Shown: positions 33,701-44,589, counted from the stretch's first letter. The stretch is DNA of 64,000 bases from Hypomesus transpacificus (GCF_021917145.1 NC_061065.1:13360394-13424393); one strand, 5' to 3'. Notes: generated by a model not told the origin, from the letters alone. Numbers and translations: made by a program.

Positions 33701-35635
33701 CTCAGCACCAGCCCCAGCTCCACCACGTCCGTGTACATGCAGTGCAGGATGACGCGCGCGTACTTCTTCGGAATGATGGACTCGTCCAGGATGATGCGCG
33801 TGGGCGTGTGCAGGGCTCGCTCCGTGATCTCCTCGCCGGCCCGAATGCGCCGCTGAAGCAAGTTCCGGAAGAAAGGCGAGCGGGCCGAGAGAACAGCCTT
33901 GTGAGCACGGAGTTCCTCGTCCGCGGAGCCCGGAGTGACCACTCCACCTCCACTCCCTAATCCCGCACGGCCCCCCACAATGGGCACGGCGCCGTAGGTT
34001 TCAACCAGCTCCGAGTCGGAGGAGAAGCTGAGCAGCGAGTCGTAGTAACACATGTGTTCGCAGAGACCCCTCATGTCCTCCTCCAGCGAGTTGGGCGTGC
34101 CAAACTCTTCACTTAGGCGCACCAACACGTCCATGTTGCGAAGACGCGCGTCCACCTCCGGGCCCAGCTCGCCTGTGTACAGGTAGTGCAGGAGCGCCGA
34201 AAACATGGACGCGTCCATGCCCGCCGTCCCCACATCCAGGAGTACCTCAGCCCCGTAGCCTGGCGAGGACGACAGCAGAGTCTTGAAGAAAGGGCACCGG
34301 GCCGCTAACACGGCACGGTGCGCGGGGAAACAAGAATCCTGAAAGATCAAGTCGACATCGGTGCAGTACTTGTGCTGGTACAGCGACGCCAGATCTCGCT
34401 GCAAGGTCCGGGCTTCGGCCCGTGCCAGCCCAGCCTGGAGACTCAGCTCCTTCAGGGCGGCGGTGCCCTCGTACTCCTCGACCAGGGCGTTGGCATCGCG
34501 CACGTCCCAGCCCGACAGGAGCTCGCGCATCTGGCGGGCATGGTCGGCGGAGCGACTGGACTTGCGTCGCTTAATAAAGCGCCTCTTGAGTGTGGCCAGG
34601 CCTGAGCTCTTCTTCTTCTTGTCCTGGGGCTTGTCCGAGCCCGGCTCCAGGCTGTACAGCTTTCCCTCGCCGCCATAGCCCTGTGGGCTGTAGGATGACG
34701 TCCCTGAGAAGACACGGAAGTGTTAGCCAGGAGACAAACATCTCTGTGCAATAAAGTCCCACTGGTTTGTGTCAAGTTTAATAGAAGTAAAAGAGTATTT
34801 TGTTGCCAATTTGTTAACCACCCCAAGTTTTCAACTAAGAATCAGGGCAGGAAGCTACTTGGATATTTTCTTCTCCTTGGTACGTTTTACATGCAGATCT
34901 TTCATGAAGATAAAATTGATGTATGTTTTCAATTAAGCCTCTTATGAGAGATTGAGGATTACAAAAAGCTGACAGTTGAATCTTGATAAATACAGAAGAT
35001 AAAGGTGTGAGCCTCAAGCTTCGATAAATATCAAAAGATTTGTTAGGAAAGTGGTAACTTTCAAAAATAGCCAAGGACATGTAGAGGACACAGGTAAACA
35101 AAAATAGCTTTTGTTTTAATCTTTGCAACTACATTAATGTAGTTTTTGGAAGCTTTCAATATGGGAAGGTTTTACAAAAGAATAGACATCTGGTGGTAAC
35201 TTATTAGCTTCTGAATTTTGTTTGCACCTCTCCACACCTGCTCTCAAAAGGAAAGAATGTCTGATGAGTTGGTCTGTGCTTCTCTGCAAGGCTGTCTCAA
35301 ACACAAAAACACGGATGTCTTCCAAATGACTTATGGTTGTGTCCAATGTTCCATTTCTATCCTAGCTGTGCCAAGGTTACAACCACAGCCAAGTACGGCA
35401 TGTGTACACACAAACTCCTATTTTCAGCTTATTTTATAGACCACCATTACAATGTTAATCCAAAACCTATATATAGATTTATGTTAAGTGTCTTAAGAGA
35501 TCAAGTTTTTTTGTTTGTATCTCCTCATTTTGTTAAGAGACAAGAAGACCCACCTATGAAAATCTGCTGAGACTGTGAATTGCCCCCAAAACGAGGAGAG
35601 CATGAATGAGGATAGCTGGAGGCATTGACACCCAT
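16856..35635 (-). CDS. BTBD7: BTB/POZ domain-containing protein 7, ten coding exons
   Basis: On the minus strand ten coding exons join in phase: 35554-35635, 33564-34703, 24833-25041, 22732-22807, 21724-21884, 21324-21467, 20901-21090, 18832-19010, 17699-18115, 16856-17545. The product is 1095 aa (human 1132). It begins MGVNASSYPHSCSPR. A first BTB domain lies at about 139-235 (KYCTDVDLIF...FPAHRAVLAARCPFF). A second lies at about 289-390 (DEELRAHKAVLSARSPFF...CMYTDVV). A BACK-like region follows (about 410-500), then conserved blocks up to about 727, a Pro-rich segment (about 774-791) and a low-complexity Pro/Ala/His tail. BTBD7 acts in epithelial branching morphogenesis, where it is linked to Snail2 induction and E-cadherin loss. 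All introns are GT-AG. A non-coding first exon is inferred at about 52.2-52.45 kb. Confidence 0.95.
17699..18115 (-). CDS. BTBD7: BTBD7 exon with polyproline segment
   Basis: The acceptor is CGCCCTGTAG and the donor is CAAGGG/GTGAGT; 139 codons in phase 0. It begins NPHKFFPEERFGDESP and contains FHPPLPPPPPPYHPPATP, CNHSLLH and YLPPGVKVLPPDCTN, all shared with human BTBD7. Confidence 0.93.
18832..19010 (-). CDS. BTBD7: BTBD7 exon (MIRRLQDLRHT block)
   Basis: The acceptor is CACCCAACAG and the donor is CTGCAG/GTACGG. It encodes VPRLAVVKEMIRRLQDLRHT and ALNCGEGATVSYELQIRVLR, nearly identical to human. Confidence 0.95.
19027..19073. repeat. (TG)n microsatellite
   Basis: TG repeat beginning about 15 bp outside the acceptor of a BTBD7 exon. 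On the transcribed strand it is a CA tract next to the polypyrimidine region. Confidence 0.85.
19433..19925. repeat. purine-rich GA tract (about 490 bp)
   Basis: The plus strand is almost all A and G (GAGAGAGAATGGAGA, GATAGAGAATGG and variants) with sparse T. It lies in a BTBD7 intron. Long reading frames seen here on either strand are by-products of the repeat (Ser/Leu or Glu/Arg polymers). Confidence 0.92.
20901..21090 (-). CDS. BTBD7: BTBD7 exon (VLDEIMVEQTD block)
   Basis: The acceptor is GTTCCACCAG and the donor is ATCCCAG/GTGGGT. It encodes SVLDEIMVEQTDLVRLRMVR and NNAVPQCCHMINHQQM, matching human. It leaves one base. Confidence 0.95.
21131..21172. repeat. (TG)n microsatellite
   Basis: Interrupted TG repeat about 40 bp upstream (in transcript sense) of a BTBD7 exon. 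Confidence 0.8.
21324..21467 (-). CDS. BTBD7: BTBD7 exon (MKRGLISTPPS block)
   Basis: Exactly 48 codons in phase 0. It encodes MKRGLISTPPSDMLPTAEGG and IYVRPRLFSPYVEEAK. The acceptor is CGCCCCCCAG and the donor is GCCAAG/GTAGCT. Confidence 0.95.
21603..21629. repeat. G27 homopolymer run
   Basis: The longest mononucleotide run in the window, in the BTBD7 intron between two coding exons (a C-run in the transcript). Confidence 0.9.
21724..21884 (-). CDS. BTBD7: BTBD7 exon (NLLSGTAHSVNKRG block)
   Basis: The acceptor is CCCCCCTCAG and the donor is GACACG/GTGAGC. It encodes EPNLLSGTAHSVNKRGVKRR and RIEHILPPSSEVLSDT. Confidence 0.95.
22018..22145. repeat. (AGAGAATGATAGGAG)-like purine repeat
   Basis: Irregular units of AGAGAATGATAGGA/AGAGAATGATAGAAG lie in the BTBD7 intron, a smaller relative in composition of the tract at 19.4-19.9 kb. 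Confidence 0.8.
22732..22807 (-). CDS. BTBD7: BTBD7 exon (BACK region, end)
   Basis: This 76-bp exon encodes ASEQDILKYVVKWGEHQLIK and RMADR. The acceptor is CGTTGGCAG and the donor is ACCGAG/GTGAGC. Confidence 0.94.
23399..24240. repeat. 31-bp minisatellite, about 27 units
   Basis: The unit reads CTGCAGTACTGGGGATGTGA plus GGCTGGGGGGG, each with a PstI-type CTGCAG. The main variants are GGGGATGTG or GGGGCTGTG, GGCGATGTG, and GGCCGGGG for GGCTGGGG. It lies in the BTBD7 intron between the two BACK-region exons. Because 31 is not a multiple of three and the unit has no antisense stop, all three minus frames are open for more than 300 codons, giving a 31-residue Pro/Ser-rich super-repeat. I treat these as repeat artefacts, not genes. 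Confidence 0.96.
24833..25041 (-). CDS. BTBD7: BTBD7 exon (BACK region)
   Basis: The acceptor is TATCCTTCAG and the donor is CTGCAG/GTTAGA. It encodes CEDIVVESISLDTVVAILKW, WVHRQAMHFLCEDFSQVM and AAIQSDYLQ, near identical to human. Confidence 0.95.
25776..26119. repeat. 27-32-bp minisatellite, about 12 units
   Basis: Units of the type GTGGTCTCTTCGTTGGCTGA followed by CTGGTTTAG vary from 27 to 32 bp by gain or loss of TGT and GGCT blocks. The array lies within a BTBD7 intron. Confidence 0.9.
30143..30664. repeat. inverted repeat with 62-64-bp arms
   Basis: The left arm (30143-30206) and right arm (30603-30664) are reverse complements with few mismatches. Both contain GACCACCATTCTGTCAG and GTCTTTAGGAT in the right-arm orientation. 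The spacer is about 396 bp. The right arm abuts the (AT)n tract. This could be the TIRs of a small DNA transposon or a hairpin-forming duplication; no target duplication was found. Confidence 0.8.
30669..30735. repeat. (AT)n microsatellite
   Basis: About 33 uninterrupted AT units lie in the BTBD7 intron, next to the right arm of the inverted repeat. AT tracts of this kind are prone to cruciform extrusion and length change. Confidence 0.95.
33564..34703 (-). CDS. BTBD7: BTBD7 large exon (two BTB domains)
   Basis: This 1140-bp exon has acceptor GTCTTCTCAG and donor GCCCAAG/GTAAGC. It encodes residues 28-407: a basic segment (KKKSSGLATLKRRFIKRRKS), MRELLSGWDVRDANALVEEY, and both BTB domains. 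Between them is a glycine-rich insert (GGRAGLGSGGGVVTPGSA) where human has a short GGNQNCL. The exon is markedly GC-rich against AT-rich introns. Confidence 0.96.
35554..35635 (-). CDS. BTBD7: BTBD7 first coding exon
   Basis: The ATG at 35635 opens MGVNASSYPHSCSPRFGGNS, matching human MGANASNYPHSCSPR. The donor is TTCATAG/GTGGGT. The exon extends upstream as 5' UTR to the acceptor at 35778/35779. The frame upstream of this Met is open, but its first in-frame candidate is a TTG, so the conserved Met is chosen. Confidence 0.94.
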
Positions 35636-35778
35636 CCTCTCCTGCTTCAACTTCCTCTTCACACGGACCACTGAGGCCACTCCTGCTGGCACATTCTGGC
35701 CAAGCAAAGGTCCTTCAAGTCAGGGTCCGGACGCAGCCAGAGACTGGGTCTCACTGCCTGTAGCTCCGCCTGCCATTT
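35636..35778 (-). other. BTBD7: BTBD7 5' UTR part of exon 2, with two uORFs
   Basis: The acceptor is GTTGCTTTCAG, ending the intron at 35779. Three bases in, an ATG at 35776 opens an 18-codon ORF (MAGGATGSETQSLAASGP, stop 35720-35722). A second ATG (in AGAATGTGCC) opens an 11-codon ORF before the main start. Both close before the BTBD7 ATG. Confidence 0.7.
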
Positions 35779-37124
35779 CTGAAAGCAACAGAAAAGGAGA
35801 AAAGTGATTTACACTGTATACCACATACACAAACAACATGTTACACGTATCACGTTTTCTTCAAGAATAAACCCCAACCCAGTTTTGTTGATATTTTGCA
35901 AACGACGATCAAATTTCATTCCGATCAACCATCTCCTGTTAGCCTGGCAAAGAAGAAACCTTCAGAAATTGTAATACCAAACCTTTTACACTCTTTTTCC
36001 CAGTGTGGCTATTGCTACATCCTGATATTTATGTTTCATTTTACAGGCCAATCTCGCCCTGCCAAAAGCAGCACAGGGGGGGTAGCCTTCAGCAGCTTTG
36101 GGAGGCATCAGGGTCCAGCCTTCACTGCTCGCAACATTAACTGTGAGGAAAGGATTTTTCTTTTCTTTCGTTCTTCCCCTCCACCTCCCCATTGCAATAA
36201 GGCCCAAAGAACCTACTCTCTGAAATAAGACACCCAACATGAGCAGTCATTTACATAGTTGAATGTGCACTTTAGAGTAAATGTGGCCTGAGTTTAGATA
36301 TTTTTATACTCTAAGGACATTACAACCAGAGGGCATAGACAGAACTCCAAACTGTATGAAAGTAGGACTAGGCTACTTTGAAAACTTTTTCCTCCACCTC
36401 TTTTTCACCCAAAACGGAATCATTTCATGTATTAAACCCCCAGGGGAGCAGTCAGAGCAAAGCTTTCTCTGGTTAACACTTTTTCTTATCACAAGCCAAA
36501 AGTGGGGGCCCAAATAAACGGTTCAGACACAACATTTGAAGGTACCCTTCATGTATGTTTTCATTGGAAAACACACCTAGGTATGTGGTTTTTCAGAAAT
36601 GCGTTTCCCCATTTACCAAAAAGGCTGGCATGCGGCTGCAGACAAAATGCATGGCATTCACACAAAAATCCTAGAAACTGGTCATTTTTAGGTTGTTACC
36701 TGGATTCAGATACCATGGCCTGTCTAACACGTAAACAATGAGGCCATTGGATTAGGTGCCATCAGCAACATAGCCTGCAGGGAGCCTGAGAAATGAATTT
36801 GTAATATCTTGAAGGATCCACCATTTTTCAGAAATGGTTCAATTGGATGATGAAACCAGTGTCTGACTTGTGGCTTCAAGACCTCATCTATCTTGAGGGA
36901 CTCGGCTGTGGCCTATGCCAATTTGTGAACATCACACAAGTGTCTTGCTGATGGAGTGTTAAAAGCCTGAAGCAAAACACCAGCCCTCCCCCTTCATTCT
37001 TTTGATCAAATGGCTCAACCTGTTCCTAAAAAAAAAAAAAACACTCAGTGTCAGACAAACCTTCTTTTCAGAGAATTTTGAATAACACACAAGGCCAAGT
37101 CAAAATAAGCACTTTAGGAATTAT

Positions 37125-37146
37125 GGGGGGGGGGGGGGGGGGGGGG
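37125..37146. repeat. G22 homopolymer run
   Basis: Uninterrupted G run in BTBD7 intron 1. Confidence 0.9.
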
Positions 37147-37727
37147 CAAGGCAAAGTTTGGGAAACAGCTCATTATACTGGCATACGTTTATCTAATGGA
37201 TGTGAGGGAGGTTAACCCTATCCCTTCTGGAAGACAGTAGCAGTTGCAAAGAAAAGTCAGCAAACCAAATATTAAATGCTTGTCTGTTTGTTAACTGTAA
37301 TATAGATGTTGTCCTTATAACTCATGGTAATTAATTATAAGGCAGGAATAGCTGATTTCATGTAAGGTTTACAAAGGACCAAATAAAAGGTCAAAATAAA
37401 AATCTGTTTAATTCCGAGCAACAACAAAAATAATAATAATAATACAATCTTAATTTTAACTATTTATAATAGTTTGTTACGTTGTTCAGAGTTGTTCGTG
37501 AGTCGGTGTTTTGCCATCTATATTAAACAATGGCTGCGTTAGAAAGAAAGGGGACTGCAGAAACGGACAGAAAATTGGCACAAATGGCCGGAACATGCCT
37601 GTCAACTTGAGTGACAGAAGTAGAGAAGGACTAAATGAATAGGCTAGTTCTCTGACCGAGGTGGCGAGCCAAAAACAGTAGCTGACAAAGAGATAAGAGG
37701 TTATGTAAGTGATGCAATGGGGGACTA

Positions 37728-37748
37728 GGGGGGGGGGGGGGGGGGGGG
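37728..37748. repeat. G21 homopolymer run
   Basis: Uninterrupted G run in BTBD7 intron 1, 0.6 kb from the similar run at 37.1 kb. Confidence 0.9.
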
Positions 37749-39809
37749 AGAGAACATTCCAATCCATAAGAGCCAATTCGCTGTTGATGAGGATGGCCTT
37801 GTTAACAGGTGCAAAATCAACTGAAAATAAGTAGCCTTTATGCTTTTATGACTGACATAACCAATACAAAATCTGATAATGTATTTGCTTCAGAAATTAA
37901 ATTGTAAGTATTTAAGGAAACAAACTTTTGCCCATAGAAGCTCACTGTAGTCACTGGTCCTCACACTTTCACTGTCACACTGAATCATTAGCACAGAATC
38001 AGCCCAATTACTGGTTCAACAAACAATTCACACGGCTGCCAGTTTCACCCAAATCAACATTCCCAAAGCGGCCTATTTTTCCTGGCGATTCACATTCTTC
38101 TCAGTTCTACATGGGAGAGAACCATAAAAAATTGATATGAGGGGGAAAGTATTAAATAAAGTTGGCAGGAGGAAAATTAAAAACGTTGAGGCATGAACTT
38201 AACACCTCACTGGAGGCTTGTACACTTGGTTGCTAAATACCTTTCCAATGTGTGAACACAGGCCTATGAAAAGAAAAAAACAAACATCTTCCTTGACAGC
38301 TCATAGAGGGTATGTCAGATATGTGGATTGACCATTGCCAATGGTCAGATTCTGCTCATAATGTAAACATAGTGTTTATAAGTGCCCCTGGGGCTGAGTA
38401 CTCAGGTTTTTCATGGCCATCGCTGGATATTCAGCTCAAGACTATTCAGATAGCTGAGTGTGCTTTTCTCCTGATCTCAGGATCCATTAGGGGTTACAGA
38501 GCAGTATGTTGACTAAGATCGACTCAGCACAGTGTCAACAGCATAAAGCATATTGGCACACACACCTCTCAGGTTTCAGACATGAAGAAAAGTCATCGGT
38601 TAGGCTTCCAACCTCATCAGACAGCATAGGGGTGTTTCCACCAGGGTGTGGATCTGCAGTGGCTGCCTGCCCTCTGGGCGTGTCTGGAAAATCTAAACCA
38701 GTCCTGGGGTTACGTCGTAAACACTATGCCGACAAATGCAAGAGCATTAATTGAGATGTAAAAAGGATTGAGTGTCTTACAAGTCCCAGCATAAACATGT
38801 TGCAATGAAACTAGAAAGAGTTGTTTATAGGAAAATGTTTCTTCTATGGTGGAATAATTTCACTAACAGGCACACATTAATACAGTGTGATCATAGTCAA
38901 ATTGTGCACATCACACAATGAGAGCATGGGAGGACTGAGAGCCATTTTTCTTTCTTGCGCAAAGAGCCAAAAAACGAGGGGGTGAAAGTTAAATGTGTTT
39001 AGGGGACAACACTTTACCAGACCACTGAGCAAAAGCAATGTCCATTCAACAAAATCAGTCAGGATAAAGAGCTCTCTGTTTCCAGGGGCCTCACAAAAGT
39101 TCTCAGGGCCGACGGAGAGCTGGGAAGGGGAGGGCAAGAGAGAGAGGTGGTGGGTACCCCCGTGGCAGCTTCCTGAAGGCCGTGGCAGGCTGGATTATGT
39201 GAGACTAATGAGAGGGGACAGAGCCAAGCCACACCGGCCCGGCTGCGGGGATGTCTGATCCACCCAGCAGAGCCTCACCCGTGGAGCATCTCTGAGGGCG
39301 CCGGGGCCCAGCACCACTGGGGGGCCCAGGCCACCATTCTACCCAATAAGGCGCATCCCTAAACTGGAACGTAAAGAATTGTTCTAAAGGCCAAATAAAG
39401 CCAAGGCAGTATACTTTGTGCATCAAGTCTGATTTTTACCAGGGTTCTAGAACACAAGCTTTAATCGAGTGTAATGGGGAATAAAGTGAACATTGATCGA
39501 AATCAAAAATGTAGTCTTGGGGGAAAAATGTTCTGAAAGAATAGGTTATGTGAAAGTGGAAAACATAGCGTATCTGGACTGAGTCTGTCAATGTCAGCTA
39601 AAACATGTGGAAAGAAAATATTACCGCTCTTCGACAAGCACACTAATTAGAATGCCATGCACTGTAAAATATGAACTACCAGACATGACATTAATTTTGC
39701 AAGAGCTGTGTCATATTATAATAGATGTTTTTGCTTTCTAAACCAATCCCCATGGTCTGTTCAGACAGAGTAATAGCATACAGCCATGAGTAACCTCCAT
39801 TTAATTGTG

Positions 39810-39827
39810 GTGTGTGTGTGTGTGTGC
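39810..39827. repeat. short (TG)n
   Basis: Eight to nine TG units in BTBD7 intron 1. Confidence 0.8.
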
Positions 39828-42800
39828 ACTTTTCACCTTCGCCTTAAAACTCACACAAGCACATGAACAACACAATTTTCCAAGTCAATGTCTTGGGAAG
39901 GACAGGACTGGCGTGTGAATCTGGAGGGGACGTTATCCTACAGACAAATTCAATCACGCACCACTGCGTCAACCTGCAATTAATCAGAGCAAAATATCAC
40001 GAGTCACTCACGTCATGCTCCCTCATCTTTGCTTTTAGCAGTATCAACCATGGATGTACTGTAGCACCGTGAATACAGTGAGAGTGTGACCGTAAGGACT
40101 GAAAGAGACCTGGGGAAGACATGCAGTAAAATGGCCCCCATGCCTGAATCGGACCCGGGTCCCTGCCCTGTGTTAAGGCCAAACCCAAGCGCTACACTAT
40201 CCAGTAAGCCACAAAGTGTGGCTCAGTTAATAATTGTATGTAAAAAAACTTGGATTGAGGCTTTAAACAATAAACTCATTATCTTTGTGCTCTCTCAAGT
40301 ACAAGCTGTCCTAGGACACCGCGGGGGTAATTACTTTATGGGACCGAACAGATTCTAATCAATGTTAAAGACTGTTGGAATCTGGGATAAGCGAAGGCTG
40401 TCATTTAGTAGCTACTCTGCAGCCTATCGTGGATTTTACATTTTCTTGACTGCATTCGGAATTGAATAACATAATGAATGGACTAACAACTTGTCTTCAG
40501 GCACAATTTTCCAGCGAGGAACAGAATTCTACAGCATTGAACACAGGTCGGGGCACGAATCTCTAGTTACTCCATCACACACACACCATTACAACGGTTT
40601 GGCGGTTTAGTGGAAGGGGTAAAAACATAGTATTTAGGCAAACTGTATCATTATGGACAATGGAATCACTATTCCCTGTTCATCAGCTGACTTGCAACTG
40701 TTACTGTAGAGAACGAGTGCTGCTACAAGGTTTATACGATATCTGCTCCAAGATGCCTCCAGGGGTTTGATTTATCAATGTTTACACCCGAAAAGAAATC
40801 TTTGAAAGAAAGAAAGATTGTGCTGCGTTGAGCCAGGCTGCTGCTACGCAACAATCAGATTAAGTAGGCCTAAAAACATCTGTATTACCAACATTGAGTA
40901 GCCTTAAGGAAATGGACTAAAGGATTTCCGCCTATCTTGCATCATAATCGGCTTGCAATTTTCTTCTCCGTTTATTACCATGACACAGGTCTTTGCCAGT
41001 GCTGCATCACCTCAGCTTTGAGATATTCCTGAAAGCACATGAATCATTTCAAGGGTCTCTTGTTCAAGCAACATAGGTCAGTGACAGTATTCATCAAAAC
41101 CTGAAGTGGCTTGTGCTGTGCTCCGGGCAGCCCAAAATGAGTCTGCTCTTTGGTCAAAAATGGTAACAATGCACAAGATAGTTTGCGGGTGTCCTCTGCA
41201 TGACTGCATGAACTCATCCTGTTCGAAGAGGAGGAAAGCTGACATTTAATCTGAAGCCAAGATGTTCCGTGGACACGCTCGCCCTTTAGCAGGGAGATCT
41301 TGAGGAATGCTTCAACCAACACACAAAGCCCATCCCTCCCCCTGCATCCAAGTTTGAGATTCAGCAAATACAGTTCCACAAAAACATCTAATTAGGTCTA
41401 AAAGGTCAGTCCATCACAAGACAACAGGATGTTTTGGGGGGGAGGTTGGCCCTGCACCAAAGCCCTTATGGCCAGGATAATGAAGATGGAAACCACACTG
41501 AACCGCATGAGGAAAAAGAAGGAAAGGGTGAAACAGCCTTCTTGTTTGAATGCCTTCCTCAGAGACACTCTTACCATGTTAATGAAGGCATCAACAGTCC
41601 CAAGGCATGCCGCCTGTGAGGTATAAATCACAGTGACATTCCTGAAGTAAACAGATATGGGGCAGGTGGAGGAGCGGGGCATTCTTGTGATAATGACAGT
41701 GATTTATATAGGAATTTATTATGAGACAAATGCAAGATATCTTGGGTCAATTCCCTTCACGACATCATGCCGCTGGAACAAGTGGGAGAGAAAAGGGCAT
41801 TAAACGAACGTACGGATAATATCAGTTCTAGTCGTCTTTTGTGGCATTTTTACTGCCCCATCGCCCATTGTGTCATGGGGAGGCGTCAGAGGACCTCCTC
41901 ACTATCTGTGGTAAGGCCCGTGCCCTAGTCTGCAACAACAACCTCACTGTTAACGGCACTCTCTATCCTTGTCAATAATCGAATGAAAATAAATGCACTG
42001 TTGCGAAATAAACACCATGACCGCGTAACACTCGCAGTTATCTCAGTTTGTTCCCTCTCAATCAATCTCTGTGGGCCAGATATTGTGCTATGACGGTAGG
42101 GCTTTGTGGCGATGCTACTGGGCTCATTTCCTTGCAGACGGGACCACTGGTATGGCCTCCTATCTGCCGAGAGGAGATAAAGCATCACTGAGGAGAGGTC
42201 AGTGGTTCGTCTTAGTACTGATACCATCACAATCCAGGACCCGATTTAGCTTCACCATCTAAGGTCAACTGAGTCAAGTTCCTTTATTACAGCAGAGAAC
42301 ACTGACAAGCACATTTCTCCACCTTTTGGGGGGAAATTACATGAATACTTGGTAAGATGTGTTTGTATGTGTTATTTATTCTTTTGTGCATAAGAAAACG
42401 AGAAACTGCGTGAGTGGTAGCTCCAGAAAGCTCTGCTTTCCTCGATACTGAAAAGAATGAAGCCATTTTACCTACAATCAAAAGGCAAGACCTTAACAAT
42501 ATGCAAATACAGTCTTGAATTGCATCCTGAAGTTGTCTGCCAAGGTGACGATGAGGTCTTCAGAGAAAGGAATTTAGGTTTTATGGACAGTTTTTTAAAG
42601 TGGCAGTTTTTCTATCCTATCATTCAAACAGGGAACACTGAGAAATAGCCCTCTAATGCTTTGTTGCCACTTTAAATCTGTCTAAATAAATGTCTCTCAC
42701 CAAGGGATATCGCTAGTTTGAAAACATAACTCAAGAGTTTGATCAACTCAAGACATGATGCAACCACAGAATGTGGTGGTATACAGATGATTAGTTTTGA

Positions 42801-43032
42801 GTGATTTCAGGCCTAAATACAGAAAAGCTTTGATTAATCAACTTGCTTTGCTATAGGAGTCACAGAGATGGGGAAATCAAAGTGTCTGGTGTTTAGCGCA
42901 CGATCCAAACAGATGCTCTGAGACTTTGGAAGATTGCCTTTGTGCCATTGAGGCCATAGAAGCCTGTTCCAACGTGCCACAATATGCATTTAGCCAGCAA
43001 AGGGGGAAGAATTCCTGCAATATCTAATTAGG

Positions 43033-43237
43033 GGAGTCAGATGGCTGAGCGGTGAGGGAGTCGGGCTAATAATCAGAAGGTTGCCGGATCGATTCCCCGC
43101 CGTGCCAAAAATGACGTTGTGTCCTTGGGCAAGGCACTTCACCCTACTTGCCTCGGGGGGATTGTCCCTGTACTTACTGTAAGTCGCTCTGGATAAGAGC
43201 GTCTGCTAAATGACTAAATGTAAATGTAAATGTAAAT
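43033..43237 (+). mobile_element. tRNA-derived SINE with L2-type tail, near full length
   Basis: Head: GGAGTCAGATGGCTGAGCGG (tRNA-like A box) and GGTTGCCGGATCGATTCCCC (B box). Middle: TCCTTGGGCAAGGCACTTCA. Tail: GTAAGTCGCTCTGGATAAGA, GCGTCTGCTAAATGACTAAA, then (TGTAAA)n. This is the best-preserved of the three SINE copies. The A-box form TGGCTGAGCGG recalls Leu/Ser-type tRNAs. Confidence 0.88.
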
Positions 43238-44589
43238 TAATCACATACTATTTCCTGAATTCACCAGACTCTTAGCCATCCATCTCTAATCACTGACTTT
43301 AATGCAAAACCTTTACTGCAATTTGCCTGAATTACTCAGTCTAAATGGGAGTTGGGTGACAGAAAACTCAGAGCCCAGGTGGCTGGTGAGTAACAAAGTA
43401 TGATTGAAACTTAATGATCAAGCAATTTGGCAAACTTACGGTAGATCACACTATTTAGTTAAGTCGAAGTAACCAAATGACTAATTACTTTTGTACCACA
43501 ATAAAAAGTGCTAGATTGCGCATGCAAAAGATGACCAAATCACAGGGAAGTGATCAGCAGAGGATCCATTAACCAAAAGACCTGTAATGAGAGAAATCCT
43601 TATTTGGATGCAGACAAAAGGGATTCTGGGTAAAAAACAGCAAAGCAGTGTTGTCTCTCTCTCCACATCTTGGTTAGATTATCCTACATTACTTCAGAAA
43701 AAAAGCCAACTGTAATCCCTGATGAGCTGAACGCCATTGACTCATCTGTAACAATGTGGGCAGTATTAAAATGTGTTTGACAGCTGTGTTCACTTGTCCA
43801 GCATTGGAAAGTAGGATCAAGCAACAGAAAGAAAAAAAATGTATGGCAGCTCTGCACTTCCGTCTAGAATAGCCCATGATACTAAAAGGGAACTCTAAAG
43901 TACAAGGAAGTACACAATCTGAATAAATACCACAGCACGTAAAGTCCAATTGCCTTTAAGTTGGAAGGTATATTCATGCATGCTGGGATGCAGAAGTGCT
44001 CCCAAAAATCTGCATGCAGAGTGATGCAATTAAACTGTCCAGAGAGGCTAAAGTTCAGGATGATTTATAAAACCCAGCAATGAGGGATATGAGTGGATGG
44101 TTTTAACCAGGTGAAATAACAGTCACCTGGGTACAGCCCATTGTTAAAAGAAGTTCTAAGTATCCAAATGACTGTGAGACCTAGGCTTTAGTAAAAGGGA
44201 ACAGATAGTAGGTTGAGTTAAGCAATGTAGAACAGCCAGCCACACTTGATGTCTTTTGTCCCCAAACTTCTATGAACTGAAAAAGGCATCTATTCAGATG
44301 TAAACGTTGTGTTAAAGTGATGTTAACTTTGAATGCTAATGATAACTTGTTGGAACATGTCTTCGTCCCATAAGAACTCAAGCATGGTTTTTGATGGTTA
44401 TATCTGGAAGAGTCATCCAACTAAAAATCACAGAAAACTTTGTGGTTAAACTTCAAGAAACGAAGACCACACTGAAACCAATCTAAATTCATATGGTTTT
44501 CAGGCTGAGTAAAATACATTATTGGAGGGAGTGTCCATCTGCCATCCTTTATGGCAGAATAAAAACTCTCAAATATCTAAGCCTAGCAC

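Noticed and set aside
35636..35707. An N-terminal extension of BTBD7 in frame upstream of the conserved Met
   Set aside because: The candidate initiator at 35707 is TTG, not ATG, and the conserved protein starts MGxNAS at 35635.
43033..43110. A possible tRNA gene, from the A- and B-box-like sequences
   Set aside because: There is no cloverleaf pairing in the acceptor region, and the sequence continues into a SINE body and L2-type tail, so it is the SINE's tRNA-derived promoter.
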